From Parietaria judaica (taxonomy: Eukaryota > Streptophyta > Magnoliopsida > Rosales > Urticaceae): a DNA stretch of 64,000 nucleotides. The DNA is taken from assembly GCA_954871525.1 (NCBI GenBank), contig OX940861.1:38887201-38951200 (forward strand), read 5' to 3'. This document shows positions 1 through 11,925 of the stretch, one piece after another. A model generated the notes under the pieces. It made no database searches. It was not told where the DNA came from and saw nothing but the letters and a program-made list of their open reading frames with translations. The number at the start of each line of letters is the position of its first letter. Position 1 is the stretch's first letter. A program made the position numbers and the translations under genes.

Positions 1-740
1 CCATATAATAGACTGCTCACTCATTTTGCAATTTGACACTGAGCCATAAAGACAGACACATGGCTGGCCTTTATTCTAAGGTCCTATCTTCCTAGGCAAG
101 AAAAACGTTCGGGATCAATTAGCTAAAATTACATGTACTCATGTTATAAGATATATTCGCAGTGTAAGGATAGCTCACGTTATTAGCCCCATACTTTATT
201 TCTCAAGATTACTAATGTACATAATTTTTTCCTCCCGGTGACATTGAACTCAGGTTTCTCGAAGAATATTGTAGATGATTTATTACTAGGTCAAACGAGT
301 TTGGTTATATATTATAGTCATTCGGGAATGTACACATATAGCATTACAAATAGAAATAACAAGCTAAAACTCTTTTATCGAATTCCACACAAAAACGACA
401 TAACATGTCACACGTAACAAAAATCGTGGAGTTGGCGAGACCTAACTCGGAGCATTTGTTTGGATAGACTGTAGCCAAAGGAAAAGAGAGGTTCTGACAC
501 CTAACTAGAACAAGAGATAGAAAATTCCTCGGTGGCTCCCAGAAAAGAGTCCGTTGACACTTTCCTTCGGAATTGACTCTTAGACAGATGCAGACCAGAG
601 TGAAAAAGGGTCCAGTCAAATTTTGTGACGAGAGCCAGACCACTAAACACCTCCTATAAATGAGCAAAATAGCTCTTTAGGAAGAAAGCTCTAGCCTCCT
701 TACGGTCCAAATATCATTTTTCCTAGTATTTATTTTCTCC
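1..740. other. Intergenic, no gene recognised
   Basis: AT-rich sequence with short open frames on both strands that show no recognisable domain, codon bias or splice context. I see no defined repeat boundary here. Confidence 0.5.
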
Positions 741-800
741 TTGTTTCGAGACTCGAATCTGACCCCAAGGCGACCCGAATGCTCTAGCCAACCAGGACAA

Positions 801-1007
801 TCAATCATCTTGAAGGCCAGATTGGATCAACACCCCTCGCGCCACTCCACATGAACTATAACGCTCCTCTACCATCCTCCATGTTGCACACAACGCCTTC
901 CTCGCAGGATCAATGAGTCCAAGGGAGTGCTCGCTCGACAACTCGCCAACCCGAAATGTCAACTTCCCAATTCCGAGGGGAGAGCCACCATTTAGCTGTG
1001 GTTTCAC
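801..1007 (-). pseudogene. Possible gene remnant, unrecognised
   Basis: The minus strand is open for about 68 codons with more balanced composition than its surroundings (…GKLTFRVGELSSEHS… near the start, ending in …GLQDD and a stop). The hAT insertion at 1009 lies exactly at its upstream edge. In the pre-insertion sequence an AG precedes the open stretch, as at a splice acceptor. I do not recognise the protein. It may be the last exon of a decayed gene or chance coding potential. Weakly supported. Confidence 0.2.
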
Positions 1008-1008
1008 G

Positions 1009-2262
1009 TAGGGGTGAGCTTGGGTTTGGTTGGGCCGCCCCGATGCTTTTTATGGACCCGACCCGATCACTTCGGGTTCCAAAAAAAAAAAAAAACCCGA
1101 TTTGAGCAAATTTTTTTTAATGCCCGAACCAAACCGACCCGATAAAAAATCGGGTTGGGTTGGTTTGGGTCGCCATGGCCCGATTAATTAAAATTTACTC
1201 TTATATAACAAAAAACTAGGGCTGCAACCGGTCGGTTAACCTGTTTATTTTTCACTATTTGGTATCCTTAACCTAATTCTGGTTAGTCATGTTTTAATAA
1301 CCTTAACTTGTTTTTGAAACCGGTTAACCTAATTTTCAGTTATCAAAATCTAATTAACCTGTTTAATAACCTTAACCTGTTTTTTGTCAAAAAAAAATAT
1401 ATATAGCATTCAACAGAGTTTATCGCAATGATCAAACATATCGGTCCAAATGAACAATAATAATAAATAATATGAAGAATAACAATAATAGATAATGAAC
1501 AAGATCAAGCAGAGAACGATAAAACAATTGAAGAAAATTAGGCGAGAAAAAAAAGAAAAGAAAGTCGAGGAGAAGGAACGAAGAAAGGGTAGGCGAGAAA
1601 AAGAAGAAGAAATAAGTCGAAAAAGTTTTGACGGAAAGAGAGAAAACCCTACTTAGTTTAATTTTAAAATATTTAAATAAAAAAATTAATATTAAAACCG
1701 GTTACTAAAATAACCTGTTTTGAAAAATAAGTAACCTGTAACCTTATCCTGTTTGAAATCAGATACGGTTAACCTTAACCTGTCTTCAAAAGAATTCGGT
1801 TACGGTTATTTTAAACCGGATAATTTTCGGTTACGATTTTAAAATTCGGTTACCGGTTATTTTGCACACCCATACAAAAAACAATATGAAAAAAATGCAT
1901 CAATGTAACTCAAAAGTCAAGTAAAAATACTCCAAACAAATTTAATCAAATAAACATACACTAAACAATGTAAAACATGAAAATGAAAGATTGAACGGTC
2001 TTTGAATGTAAATAAAATTGAGAATGAGAAATTTTAAAAGACTAAGATTGCATTATTTGAATAAAAATTAATATGAAATATATATTAATTATATTGGTCG
2101 GGTCGGAGACCCCGACCCGACCCAAGGTTTTGGACCCGACCCTGACCCGAATAATAGTCGGCTCCGGCCCGATCCGACCCAATGTTGAGCGGGTTAGATT
2201 GGGGTCGGGTCTTTAACGGATTGAGTTGGGCCATCGGATTGGGTCTAAAATGCTCACCCCTA
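1009..2262. mobile_element. Non-autonomous hAT-type element (outer)
   Basis: Termini read TAGGGGTGAGC on the left and the inverse, GCTCACCCCTA, on the right. A perfect 8-bp direct duplication, GTTTCACG, flanks the element (1001-1008 and 2263-2270), the target-site length typical of the hAT superfamily. Inside, both ends are rich in GGGTTGGG and CCCGACCC-type subterminal motifs. There is no transposase frame, so it must be mobilised in trans. A second element is nested at 1217-1874; without it this copy is about 590 bp. Confidence 0.85.
1217..1874. mobile_element. Nested non-autonomous hAT-type element
   Basis: The left end begins TAGGGCTGCAACCGG. The right end inverted reads TATGGGTGTGCAAAATAACCG, giving an imperfect terminal inverted repeat. 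A perfect 8-bp duplication, CAAAAAAC, flanks it (1209-1216 and 1875-1882). Subterminal DNA repeats CGGTTAACC-like motifs on both sides. It has no coding capacity. Its position inside the outer element shows it inserted later. Confidence 0.8.
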
Positions 2263-2673
2263 GTTTCACGTGCTATTCAAAAACAAAAACACACAAATAA
2301 ATAAGTGAAAACCCAAAAAAAAAAAAAAAAAAAGGCAAACCCCTAAAAAGATCCCTTAAAAAAAAAAAACACTCTAAAAAGACAAATTTAAAAGAGAAAT
2401 TGCTCCTAATAGCCAATAACAAACATTGATATTGCAAAATAGCAATCTTTTGATTTGTTTTTGCGAAATAGCCATTTCTAAATAGGTGGCATTTTCAACA
2501 TAAATTCTTTTCCTATATTGCCCTTCATTATTCACGTCAAAACCAACTCAATTATTCATTTATATTCTAATTAATTATCAGATTAATTATCCACTTATTA
2601 TATAATTTATTCACATATTAGTTACCATAATAATACACGTTTTATAATTGGCAATAAATATGGCTATTTATGT

Positions 2674-3330
2674 TAGGGGTGAACAAACGAGTTTTCGGTT
2701 CCGTTTTCATAGCTATTTATATATATTACCGCATTTTCGGTTTTTTCGATTTTAGAACCGAAAGCCGCGCTATTGAAGTTTAAAACCAATTTTACCAATT
2801 ACCGATATATCGGTTTTAGATTCGGTTTAAATTTGGTTTTAACCGCATTTTTACAAAACGCAATATAATCATCATATATTTGATAAATCAAATTAGTACT
2901 ACATAGTCTAAAATATAAAAAAACGAATCAATCGATGAAATAGTTCAAATGGAGTCAACGCTCTTACAACATTTATTCATTCTTATTCAAACGAGAAGAA
3001 ATAATTGTAATAACAACAAAAACTGTTCAAAATAAAATAAGATTGAATAAATCAATGAATGACAAAATCTATGCCAAAATATTGTTATATATATTTATAT
3101 ATTAAATGCTAAATGTCTTAGATTTATCTATTTTTAAATGTATAAAAATATACAAATTTATTATCGGGTAAATCGGTAGCGGTTTTTACCGTGAAAACCG
3201 TAACCGCTACCATTCAGCAAACATCGGTAGCGGTTTAAACCGCATATTTTGGTCTTTTAGAGAAAGAATAAATTTTCGGTAATGAAAAAATCGATAAATT
3301 AATGTTATCGGTTTTAGATTCGGTTGAGGG
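2674..3330. mobile_element. Truncated hAT-like element inside the MULE
   Basis: The left terminus is TAGGGGTGAACAAACGAG, nearly identical to the terminus at 10153. Interior CGGTTTTAACC-type repeats continue to about 3330. I could not find a matching right terminus or target duplication, so the 3' boundary is approximate and the copy is probably truncated. Confidence 0.4.
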
Positions 3331-4009
3331 TCTTTTTTGTTTTCTAAGGAAATATTCAGCATCAACAAACCACGTTTAAAATCAATCGAAATAATATAAA
3401 TAAATCCATGTTTAAAATCTCAACTTTAAATCTTAACAGCTGTATTACAAAACTTTTTGTATATGTTTAAACCCTAAGATCAGCTTCGACCAAATTCCAA
3501 AATTCTTTTGGTCAATGGCTTTTCTCTTTGAAATACCCAAATTCTAGCTTTTCTCTCTGATCGATTCAATGGTTTCTCTCCTAAATATTGTATAATACTA
3601 AATCTACGTACGTACATGGAAGGTTTTGGAAAAGAGTATACTGTAAGGCTCATCGTTATTTAACACAAATTTCATAGTTGTTCAATTCTCTGTTTCTAAT
3701 TATGATTTTTTTTCTAGTAGATTGCTCTTGTTCTTGTTGGAGAATTCAGACTTCTTGTTGTTGCTACGTCTCAATGAGCGCCTCTCCAAAGCCAAGCTTC
3801 GTCTCGAGGTATTAATGTTTTATTTAAATTTGTGTTAATGTTTATTAATTCCTGTTAATTCGGTTAATCTTTGTTAATACGTTTTTATTCGGTCGTGATA
3901 ATGTTTGTGAAATTTGGTCCGGCATTAATACGTGTTTATAGTTGATTGGTTGGAGATTTTTCGAGCAGATTAGTTCGTAAATGCCAGTAGAGAAGCAACA
4001 AGCGTAGAA

Positions 4010-4258
4010 GATTGGAGCTTGAAATTTGCTAAGGATGCTTGTTTCGTAAATGCATGCGTTAACAGATATAAATTTGACAATTCGGTGTCGTTTGGCGCGA
4101 ATGGGTTGGGGTTTGAAGCGAGGCGGAAGACGGTGCGCTCATCGGGGAACCAGCTGCTCAATGTTGCGGAGCCGGAGATTCACGAAATCAGGGAGAAAGA
4201 GAGGCAGAGGCAATTCAAAGGGATCCAATTGATATGGCCAATTCGTGTTAATGTATAA
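4010..4258 (+). pseudogene. Captured exon fragment, unrecognised
   Basis: This is an open stretch with protein-like composition (contains …RKTVRSSGNQLLNVAEPEI…), ending just past a run of charged residues. A second exon-like piece lies upstream at about 3735-3808 (contains …FLLLLRLNERLSKAKLRLE) and is followed by GTATTAAT, a plausible donor. Both are GC-richer than the surrounding element. No full gene is present. I do not recognise the parent gene. They are best read as gene fragments carried in the surrounding MULE-like element. Confidence 0.35.
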
Positions 4259-5069
4259 GGTTAATATGGGTTTTTCGTGTTAATGTATTGGGTTTCGAAT
4301 TGTTAATATGGTTAATTCGAACAAGGAATTTGTGTTAATGTTTGTTAATATGATTTTATCTAGTATATTTTACTCAGCAACAAATATTTTTGCTCTAGTA
4401 AAAAAAACTCGTGTTCATTACGTGCATCGACATATATTAACGTGCATTAACAAATTGAACCAACACATATAAATGACTATTAACAATATTTGATAACGCT
4501 AAAAATCAACGAAATCGAGATCAAAAGACATGCATTAACGAAAATCTATAACCTGTTTGAGATTTTACAAAATCACCTAATGCGCGTTTATATATGTTAA
4601 TATACGTTCGTCAATGACAAATATTTTGCATTCGTCAATGGAAAATCCTCTACGTTAGGGTTTGCAAAAAAATGTTGAGGGTTTCCGGGATTTGCAGTTT
4701 CAACACTTTGTTAGTCAAAGATTGAGTGTTTTTATGAACGGCATGTTTTTAAGATAGTAATGGCAATTAATGACAAAATAATATGCCATTAATTTCGCTG
4801 CATATTTTGAACGAAATTTCAAAAAAATGATTAATTAAAATAATGGTTAATTAAATTATAAGGGTAATTAAGACTTTTGTGGTTAATAAGTATGGTTAAT
4901 TGGCTATTTAGAAATATTAACCAAAAACATTTGTATTTTGCTAAAGGCACATTTCAATTTCGCTATTTGTGAATTTAAAACTCTTTGGTTAGGAGCGACG
5001 CTCGGAGCTAGGCTCGAAAGCCCCCTTTCTTCCGAAGCCTCAGCTCTGGTCTCAACCGAAACCGAAGGG

Positions 5070-5077
5070 TATATAAG
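5070..5077 (+). promoter_or_regulatory. TATA box of the zinc-ribbon gene
   Basis: TATATAAG lies about 160 bp before the first ATG (5236) and is followed by a CT-rich leader with CTCCTC repeats (about 5140-5170), as is common in plant 5' leaders. No better TATA motif lies between the MULE end and the ATG. Confidence 0.55.
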
Positions 5078-5235
5078 TCTCAGATCCCTCTCCCAATTTC
5101 TCCTTTCCCTGCTCTCACCATAATGTTTTTCTTCTCAGGCGAGGCCGATTCCTCCTCCTCCTCCTCTTCTCGCCGGATCGGAGAGCTTCCATGGCGGCTA
5201 GGGTTTCACTCCTCTTCGTTTGACTTCCGACGGAT

Positions 5236-7881
5236 ATGGCGCAGCACTTCGGGATGAGCTCCTCCTCCTCCTCCGCCTCGGCCACGCCCTACATCGGAAG
5301 CCCTCTTCACGACCTCAACGCCGTCGATCCCAGGCCGCCGGACATCACCGACGTCGACCGCGCCACCGCCGACGTTAGTACATAGTAACCTTACTTGTTT
5401 GCCAAACTTTGATTATTGATGGTGAAATCGAAGCTAGGGCTTTGTAGATTAACAGAAGCAATTCCATTGATGCTGAGTAGTATCCTACTCAGCTTTAAGA
5501 GGTCTACTGAGGTTTGGCTGTTTTAGGATTGCATTCACGAGTCGTATCGGAATTCGTTGCCGCTTCACGATGAAGACCGCTCCGGTCTCGACCAAAACAT
5601 GCCTCCCCGAGGCGGTTCTTACGACTTGTCGACCCTCGAAGGTTCTTACGAAGAACATTTTTCAAATTTTGATTTGTGTAGTTGAATGTGTTTGAGTTAA
5701 TGGATTGTTGATCTTGGAAATAGATATCACGCCGATTGAGATGGCAAGAGCTAGGTTTCTGCAAATTGTTGTGGATCATTTTATCGGTGAGCATGTAGTT
5801 GAAATGGTCGACTCGGAGGTCGATTATAGTGGTCAATCTTGTCAAGAAAAGCTCAGTAAGAGGAAGGAAAGGGATGTCGTTTATGAGGGCGATCCGAGTT
5901 ATGCTTTGCCGTTGATGTACGTGGCAAACATGTACGAAACTTTGGTTAATGACGTCAATCTTAGACTTGCTTCCTTAAATGGATTTTGTGACAAGACGAT
6001 AGGCGTAGCCCTTGAAGCGGCTGGTGGTTTGTATAGAAAGCTAGCCAAGAAGTTCCCTAAAAAAGGTAATCTTTTTCATTTTCAATTTTATAATACATTT
6101 AAATTTTATTTCTTCACCTTTGTTATTTTGTGATATATAAATCAACATTCAAGTTTTTTTTTGTATGTGTGTTCATGGCATCTTCATTCTGCGTCAGTTT
6201 TGTATTTATCAAATCCATATATATTTGTCAGGACCATGCACATTTAAAAGAAGAGAATTGGCAACCTCTCTTGAAACAAGGACGAGATTCCCTGAATTAG
6301 TGATACAGGAAGAGAAGCGTGTTCGTTTCATCGTAGTCAACGGTCTTGATATTGTGGAAAAACCAAATAGCATGCCCGTGGATGATGCTGAGTGGTAAGA
6401 TGAGAGTATTAATATCTTTAAAATATTTTCCTTGCACTGTCTTTATTATATATTTCGCAACCTTTTTTGTCTCTGGGAAATGTGGAAAAAGTTGTTTGTT
6501 CTCAGCGCATGCAAAATGAATAATTGCTGTTTGTACTGCGTTTTATACCATGAAACTTCTTGTTACGTCCATTTGTATTTCCAGTTTGTGCTTAAATTAG
6601 AAAATATATGTTATCTAGAATTCCCAATTTTTATTTTCATATTTTTCGCTTCTTGATTCTGATAGACCGTTTGATTTGGTACAGGTTTAAACGATTGACA
6701 GGCCGGAATGAAGTAGTTGTATATGCTCGGGACTATAAATTCTATTCTCCAAGACACAAATATAGGCGTGTTAATTCAAGCTCTGTCTCTAACATCTCTG
6801 TGTTACCTGTAAGCGTCCGTCACTTACATAATTACATCACACATTACCGAATTTCAGTTAGAAGAAAACGAAAGCCACTTATAAATTTTTTTCACAAATT
6901 GCAGATGATTTTGTTTTACACAACCACTTACGCATGCCTTGAGAAAAATTATATTTTGATTTTGAGATTCATGCAATCACATGTATATCGTACTCATCTG
7001 TGATTGTGGTCTCATAGTTTATCTCTTCTAAGCTTTACCGCCTGAACTTTTCAGGGTTTTGCTAGTGATAACTCTACTTTAATGGGTTCTACTCAAGGAG
7101 GATTTCGTGCGGTAAATGAGGTAAGATTAGGTTTTATACACTCAACTAGCATGAACATTTATATATTCAGTAAGTACGATCCTCTCTGTTAATCAATTCG
7201 ATATTATTCGTTTTTCTTATTGCGAAATTTAGAGTGAAGCTGAAAATTCATCATTTCTTCTTGATCGAGAGATCCGATATTTCACAGATCCAATTATGCT
7301 TGATGTTATTTTGGTTGATTTAGCAGGCGCAAAGTCAACAGAAACATATTATGCAGCAAGCGCAGTACCATCAGCACATGGGGGAGTATTCGCAGTGCGG
7401 TCCGGAGATGGGCCACACTCACATGTCTTGCTTACAACCCCTTACTGGATCTCATCTCGGTGGGCGTTCTCATGTTCTGGTATTTACTTGCCTTTCCTAA
7501 TTTATCAGGTCTTGATGACGAGCTGCATTCACGAAAACAATCTCTCATAACGTAAATTTTACTTGGGTAATTGGATATGCAAATACTGTGGTTACAATCT
7601 AACTAGTTGACTTCCTCTCACTTCACTCTCTGATTCTTCCTCGATAGACAGTAATGTTTTAAACATATTTTCTAGCGACCGATGCACATTTACGCAAATT
7701 TCATATGCTTATTGGAGATTTTTATGATGATAATTTGTTCAGCCAGCTACATTTTAACACTTTTTATAAACTTGTGATAATATTTCAGCCGGCAAAGTTC
7801 TGTGATGAGTGTGGTGCGCCATACTTGAGAGAAACATCAAAGTTTTGCTCAGAATGTGGCGTTAAGCGGTTAGGTATCTAG
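5236..7881 (+). CDS. Conserved plant protein of unknown function with C-terminal zinc ribbon
   Basis: Exons: 5236-5373, 5527-5641, 5724-6065, 6232-6394, 6685-6808, 7055-7120, 7327-7479, 7789-7881. All junctions are GT-AG and in phase, giving 397 residues. The start is the first ATG after the CT-rich leader. The N-terminus is Ser-rich and disordered. Residues from about 87 (…ITPIEMARARFLQ…) to 250 form the well-ordered body, with a basic stretch KKFPKKG near 200. Exon 7 encodes a Gln/His-rich linker. The last exon has Cys372, 375, 387 and 390 (FCDECG…FCSECG), a zinc-ribbon knuckle that could bind zinc, nucleic acid or protein. I recognise the sequence type as a conserved plant family but know no assigned function. 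AATAAA-like signals follow near 8010. Exon 7 has a competing upstream acceptor (7232) that would break the zinc-ribbon frame. Confidence 0.85.
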
Positions 7882-8990
7882 AAGCTGTAGACCGCTCTCC
7901 AATATCCCCGTGGGCCCTGTTGTTGATTCTTCTTTGATTACTCGTCGCTCGTTTAATGTGCGAAAATGTAAATGATCAAATGGTTTTGTAAGTAGAATCC
8001 TAGCTCCTAATAAAGAGAGAAAAAAAAAAGAAAAAAAAAAAGAGGTTTGGATCATTTGTAATATAGGAAAAGCAAAGAAGAAAGTGAATGAAATGGGCAT
8101 GATGTAATGTACAAGAAAATTACAGGTTGGATTTGTTTGTGGATGATTTTGCATCTATTATTTATAGTCTGTTCTGATTTGTCTAGCATTAGAATCATTA
8201 AATAGTTTGTATTTGGGTATTTGCTTAATAAATCTCTGTTTATGAGGGATGAAACATTCCTCTCTTCTTACCAACCCGACAAACGTTTTGGCATAAGTAC
8301 CAAAACCCAAAAATAACTTCTTCTATTTCTTTTTCTTGATTATCTTCTTCTTTCGCATGAGAACATGTGCGTGACAAGCCTCCAGATTGCTAGTTGCCTC
8401 CGTCAAAAAACGACAATCTTGCTGATTTGCATTAGAACGGCGTGGTTGGGCGATCAATTGATCGAGTAGAGGCTCCATTACGACTCTTCTGATCCCAACC
8501 ATGCTTCCAAACATAGCAAAATGAGTATTCTTACTAAAGTAAAAAATGACAAGTCAAAATCCAGAAAAGAAAAGAGATTTACATACACAGAGATAGTCAC
8601 ACACATGAAGTACATATCTATTGCTGCTAAGAACACCAAAAATTCATCAATGGAGGAATTGTGGTGCACGTTGCAGCTGCAATTACAGCAAGAACATTAC
8701 GGCGAGACTTGATGATAATCCGGCTTTGTGGATTCTCCGAGTCTTCCTTGTTCTCTCGTAGTACAAAATCCGTAGACCCGAGCTAGTAACAAGCACAAAA
8801 GAAGACAAGAATCATATTGCGAGGAGATTTGATTGCTTGTCCGACGATTTTTAGATGAACGGCGAATTAATTTAGAAATGTCATTTGCTATTATTGGGAG
8901 CCATAGCATTCGCTAGAAGAAGAGTAATTATCACGAATTCATTATGAAAAATTAAATACAGATTCAAGGTGCTAAAGGGTCTTCTTCATC
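7882..8990. other. Intergenic, no gene recognised
   Basis: The first 200 bp are the probable 3' UTR and polyadenylation region of the zinc-ribbon gene (AATAAA near 8010). The rest holds short open frames on both strands without a recognisable domain. A 63-codon minus-strand frame at 8323-8514 has fair composition but no splice partner or homologue that I recognise. Confidence 0.5.
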
Positions 8991-8995
8991 GTATC

Positions 8996-9199
8996 CGAGG
9001 GCCGGCCCTGAGCTCATCGTTTTTAGTCGGGGCCCTAGGCTATGTAAAATTTTAGGGCCCTTAAAGTATTTAAAAATAAATTTTGTTTATATTTAATTAA
9101 GTATACAACAATATATCTAATATAATTGGGGCCCTTAAAATTTCGAAGTCCTAGGCGCCCGCCTTGCTCGCCTATAGCCTAGCCAATGCCGGCCCTGCT
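8996..9199. mobile_element. Short MITE-like element
   Basis: The left edge reads GGGCCGGCCCTGAG and the right edge GCCGGCCCTG, forming an inverted repeat around GGGGCCC-rich interior sequence. This resembles short hAT-type MITEs. No target duplication could be seen, so the borders are approximate. Confidence 0.4.
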
Positions 9200-9967
9200 A
9201 TTGATTATTGAACAAAGAAAAATAATAGAAGATCTGCCTTTAAAGATGCCTGCTAAGTTAGACTACCATTCGGAATTAGTCTTGACTGGGAGTTCACTTC
9301 TCTTGTTACTTCCTTGTGAAATTCATTGAAACACCCTTTAACTTGTAGTATTTACGGTTGTGTTTGTTTTATTAAATACAATATTTGGGTAAGAATTCTC
9401 CAAAATAAAATGTCATTTTGCATATTACAAATTGTATTAACGAATATTATGTGTGAAGTCTTTTTCATTAATTTACGCGTATTTATTACCGGAACATTTA
9501 CGAACAAATGACTCCCGTGTTTGCGCGGCCGATATAGAGGATCAACAGGGCCAATCGGAAATAGTTCTTGAGGTTCCACTTTGAATAGTACTCGCTTAAC
9601 AACCAATTAATCTTGACATATACGCTTAATTCTTATCGGATTTTCTTTTCATGCGTCACTTTTGAGATGTGATATTGAGTTATGCAAGTAATAAAATTGA
9701 ACACGTTAAGGTTCCCATTTAATTGATTGGTGACACTTGATTAAATTTATTTATAATCCGTACTAGCTATAGATAACAATATCAGAGCTTATTAATTATA
9801 TATGGTTGTCATGGAATATCTAATAATTTAATATTTTGTTCTGCTGTCATATACATGCAAAATTAAGAACACGTTTATTATAGGCATCCAATTTTGTGAC
9901 TTGACATTTTAAGGTTGTTTAGCTCAACTATACAAGACAAACTTATATTTATTTGAGAGATAGTAGC
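9200..9967. other. AT-rich intergenic stretch
   Basis: I see no gene, splice-compatible open frame or bounded repeat here. Confidence 0.5.
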
Positions 9968-10002
<35 letters not shown>

Positions 10003-10003
10003 T
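9968..10003. repeat. (AC)n(AT)n microsatellite
   Basis: An uninterrupted run of CA dinucleotides passes directly into TA dinucleotides. Confidence 0.9.
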
Positions 10004-10152
10004 ATATACACATATCCAAGCTATTATTATTGGTGTACTAATAATTATGTACCTATGCTATCACTCCACACCCTGGAAGACGTTAAATTCCATCAAAGCC
10101 GTAAAGCATACGTGCCACGTCATCACATTAGCTATGTCATCACTCAATTTGG

Positions 10153-10717
10153 TAGGAGTGAACAAAATAAATCGTAAACCGAATATCAAAACCAAAAACC
10201 GGATATATTGGTATTGTATATACCGAATACTAAATTTAAACGGTTAATACCGAATGTACCAAATAGAAACCGAAAACCGATATATCATTTGGTTGCGGTA
10301 TTCAGTTATTTTAAAATAAACCGAACCGAAAACCAAATTTACCGCATATGACAAAAGTTACTATATAATTTTATATTTTGTATAAATATTACAAAATGTA
10401 TTAACCTCTACTTATATAATACTTACCGAGTTTATTAGTTTCACGTCTATATTTCACATCAATTTCTTACTTAACGGCTACGTTATTGGAGTTGTTAATA
10501 TATATTGATTAATATTTTTATTCGTTTTTGTCATTTTCTTCGAAGTGGTAAATGCGGTTAAAATATCAATTTTACCGCAACTGATACCGAATATGCCGTA
10601 AATGTGGTTTTTAACTTTTTAAATAGGGTATTTAGCTTTCCTTTTAAAAATGTCGAAATGCGGTATTCGGGCTATTATTTTGATAAAACCACACCGAATA
10701 CCCGATTGTTCACCCCT
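10153..10717. mobile_element. Non-autonomous hAT-type element
   Basis: Left terminus TAGGAGTGAACAA; right terminus TTGTTCACCCCT. Flanking 8-mers CAATTTGG and AAATTTAG agree at 6 of 8 positions, an eroded target duplication. The interior has many ACCGAA and ACCGCA-type motifs in inverted orientation at the two ends. There is no coding frame. It belongs to the same terminal family as the truncated copy at 2674. Confidence 0.65.
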
Positions 10718-11190
10718 AAATTTAGCTGATAAAAATGATATTTTGCTCTACATATCCTCATGCTATCACTGTTGTCAAACGGAACCAAGTATGTATTTCA
10801 GGTGAAGTACCATGTAACTAATGAATTTTTTTTGAAAAATTAATATTTTACCTTAGAATACTTTTAAATTAATTTAATCATGTAATAAAAATTATCTTTA
10901 TCATAAAAGTAAAGAAATAATAAATTTTAATTATTTATTTCAAATTAGTTTATCAATTAATTATCTATATGAATAATTATTTATTTATTTTTGATATAGC
11001 TGCAGCATAAGGACCTCATATTTGCACTTTGTGGAAGTATATTTTATATGTTTCTTTTTTTCCGTCATAAATGTTGACGTGGTTTCCCACCTCAAATAGT
11101 CAGTGTGACCTTGTGAGTGTATGATATTTGTCGAGATAAGAAATAGTGGAATTCGATCTCTCGCGTTACAAGCTCTCAATCACTCTATAC

Positions 11191-11224
<34 letters not shown>
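11191..11224. repeat. (TA)n microsatellite
   Basis: A run of about 17 TA dinucleotides. Confidence 0.9.
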
Positions 11225-11225
<1 letters not shown>

Positions 11226-11228
<3 letters not shown>

Positions 11229-11800
11229 GCAATATAATTGAGACGAGGGGTTTTTTTTTATAGAGGTTCGTCCCAAGGCGGTAGTTGACTACGTCCTCTG
11301 TTAGTTTTTGCGACAATGAATATGGACGGACAACTACAGGCAGCAAATCACGTCTAAAGGAGGGAAAGTAAGGGAAAGTGTGAAAGTAATACAAGGAAAT
11401 CTCTAAGTAGAAAAAAATGCCGGGTAGAAAATTCTCTCTGTGTTCTCTCAGGGTTGCGTGTGTTGATTCTGAGGTTGAACTTGATATTTATAGGCTTCAA
11501 TTCTTCCCGTTGGACTTCCAGGAATCTTGGAGTCGTGCTTCCGAGCTAACCGGGCTGACTGGCTCGTCTTGATGACGAGTGTCCCACGATTGTGTACTCT
11601 TCGTCGAGCTGGATTCTTGACCAAATATATCCGTTGGAGACTTGACTTTGTGCTCCTGGTCATCAAGGAAATATGACGGTTCTGCCCTTCTTCTCCTTGG
11701 TTGGCGACAGATAGCTTTTGGGCCTTGGGCCGGATAACTTCCTGTTTATTGGGCTTGCCTTGCCCGTATGTCCTGATGAGCTTTGTAAGTGGGCCTTTAT
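11226..11800 (-). mobile_element. LTR-retrotransposon LTR fragment
   Basis: Read on the minus strand there is a TATA element (GCCTATAAATATC at about 11480-11495), then a transcript-like leader with GAGAGAACACAGAGAG and a CT-rich tract. This layout is typical of a retrotransposon LTR (U3, R, U5). No second LTR, primer-binding site or gag-pol frame was found, so it is a solo or partial LTR. Boundaries are approximate. Confidence 0.4.
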
Positions 11801-11925
11801 GAATACTTGTTTATCCTTTAAAGCCTTTTATTATTTTGTCATAAATTTAATTAATTCACAACTTTGTACTATAGGTCGTATTAAAATAACGACGATTTTG
11901 TACATCAACAATAAAGACAATAGTG

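Larger units (their letters stand above)
2394..4971. mobile_element. MULE-like element carrying possible gene fragments
   Basis: The left end starts GAGAAATTGCTCCTAATAGC, a Mutator-like type of terminus. The right end inverted contains a similar GCGAAATTG…CCTTTAGC block. A 9-bp repeat, AATTTAAAA, lies at 2385-2393 and 4972-4980, the length expected of MULEs. The repeat is AT-rich and the inverted repeats are imperfect, so the limits are probable rather than proven. The interior holds a hAT-like fragment (from 2674) and two stretches that read like exons (about 3735-3808 and 4010-4230) next to splice-like signals, suggesting a Pack-MULE. The right end lies about 100 bp upstream of the TATA box of the next gene. 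Confidence 0.5.

Noticed and set aside
344..667. 107-codon minus-strand open frame
   Set aside because: Cys/Phe/Leu-rich, with no domain, splice or promoter context; probably chance.
6432..7003. Open frames overlapping the zinc-ribbon gene introns
   Set aside because: They run through introns 4 and 5 of that gene; only the exon part (6685-6808) is coding.
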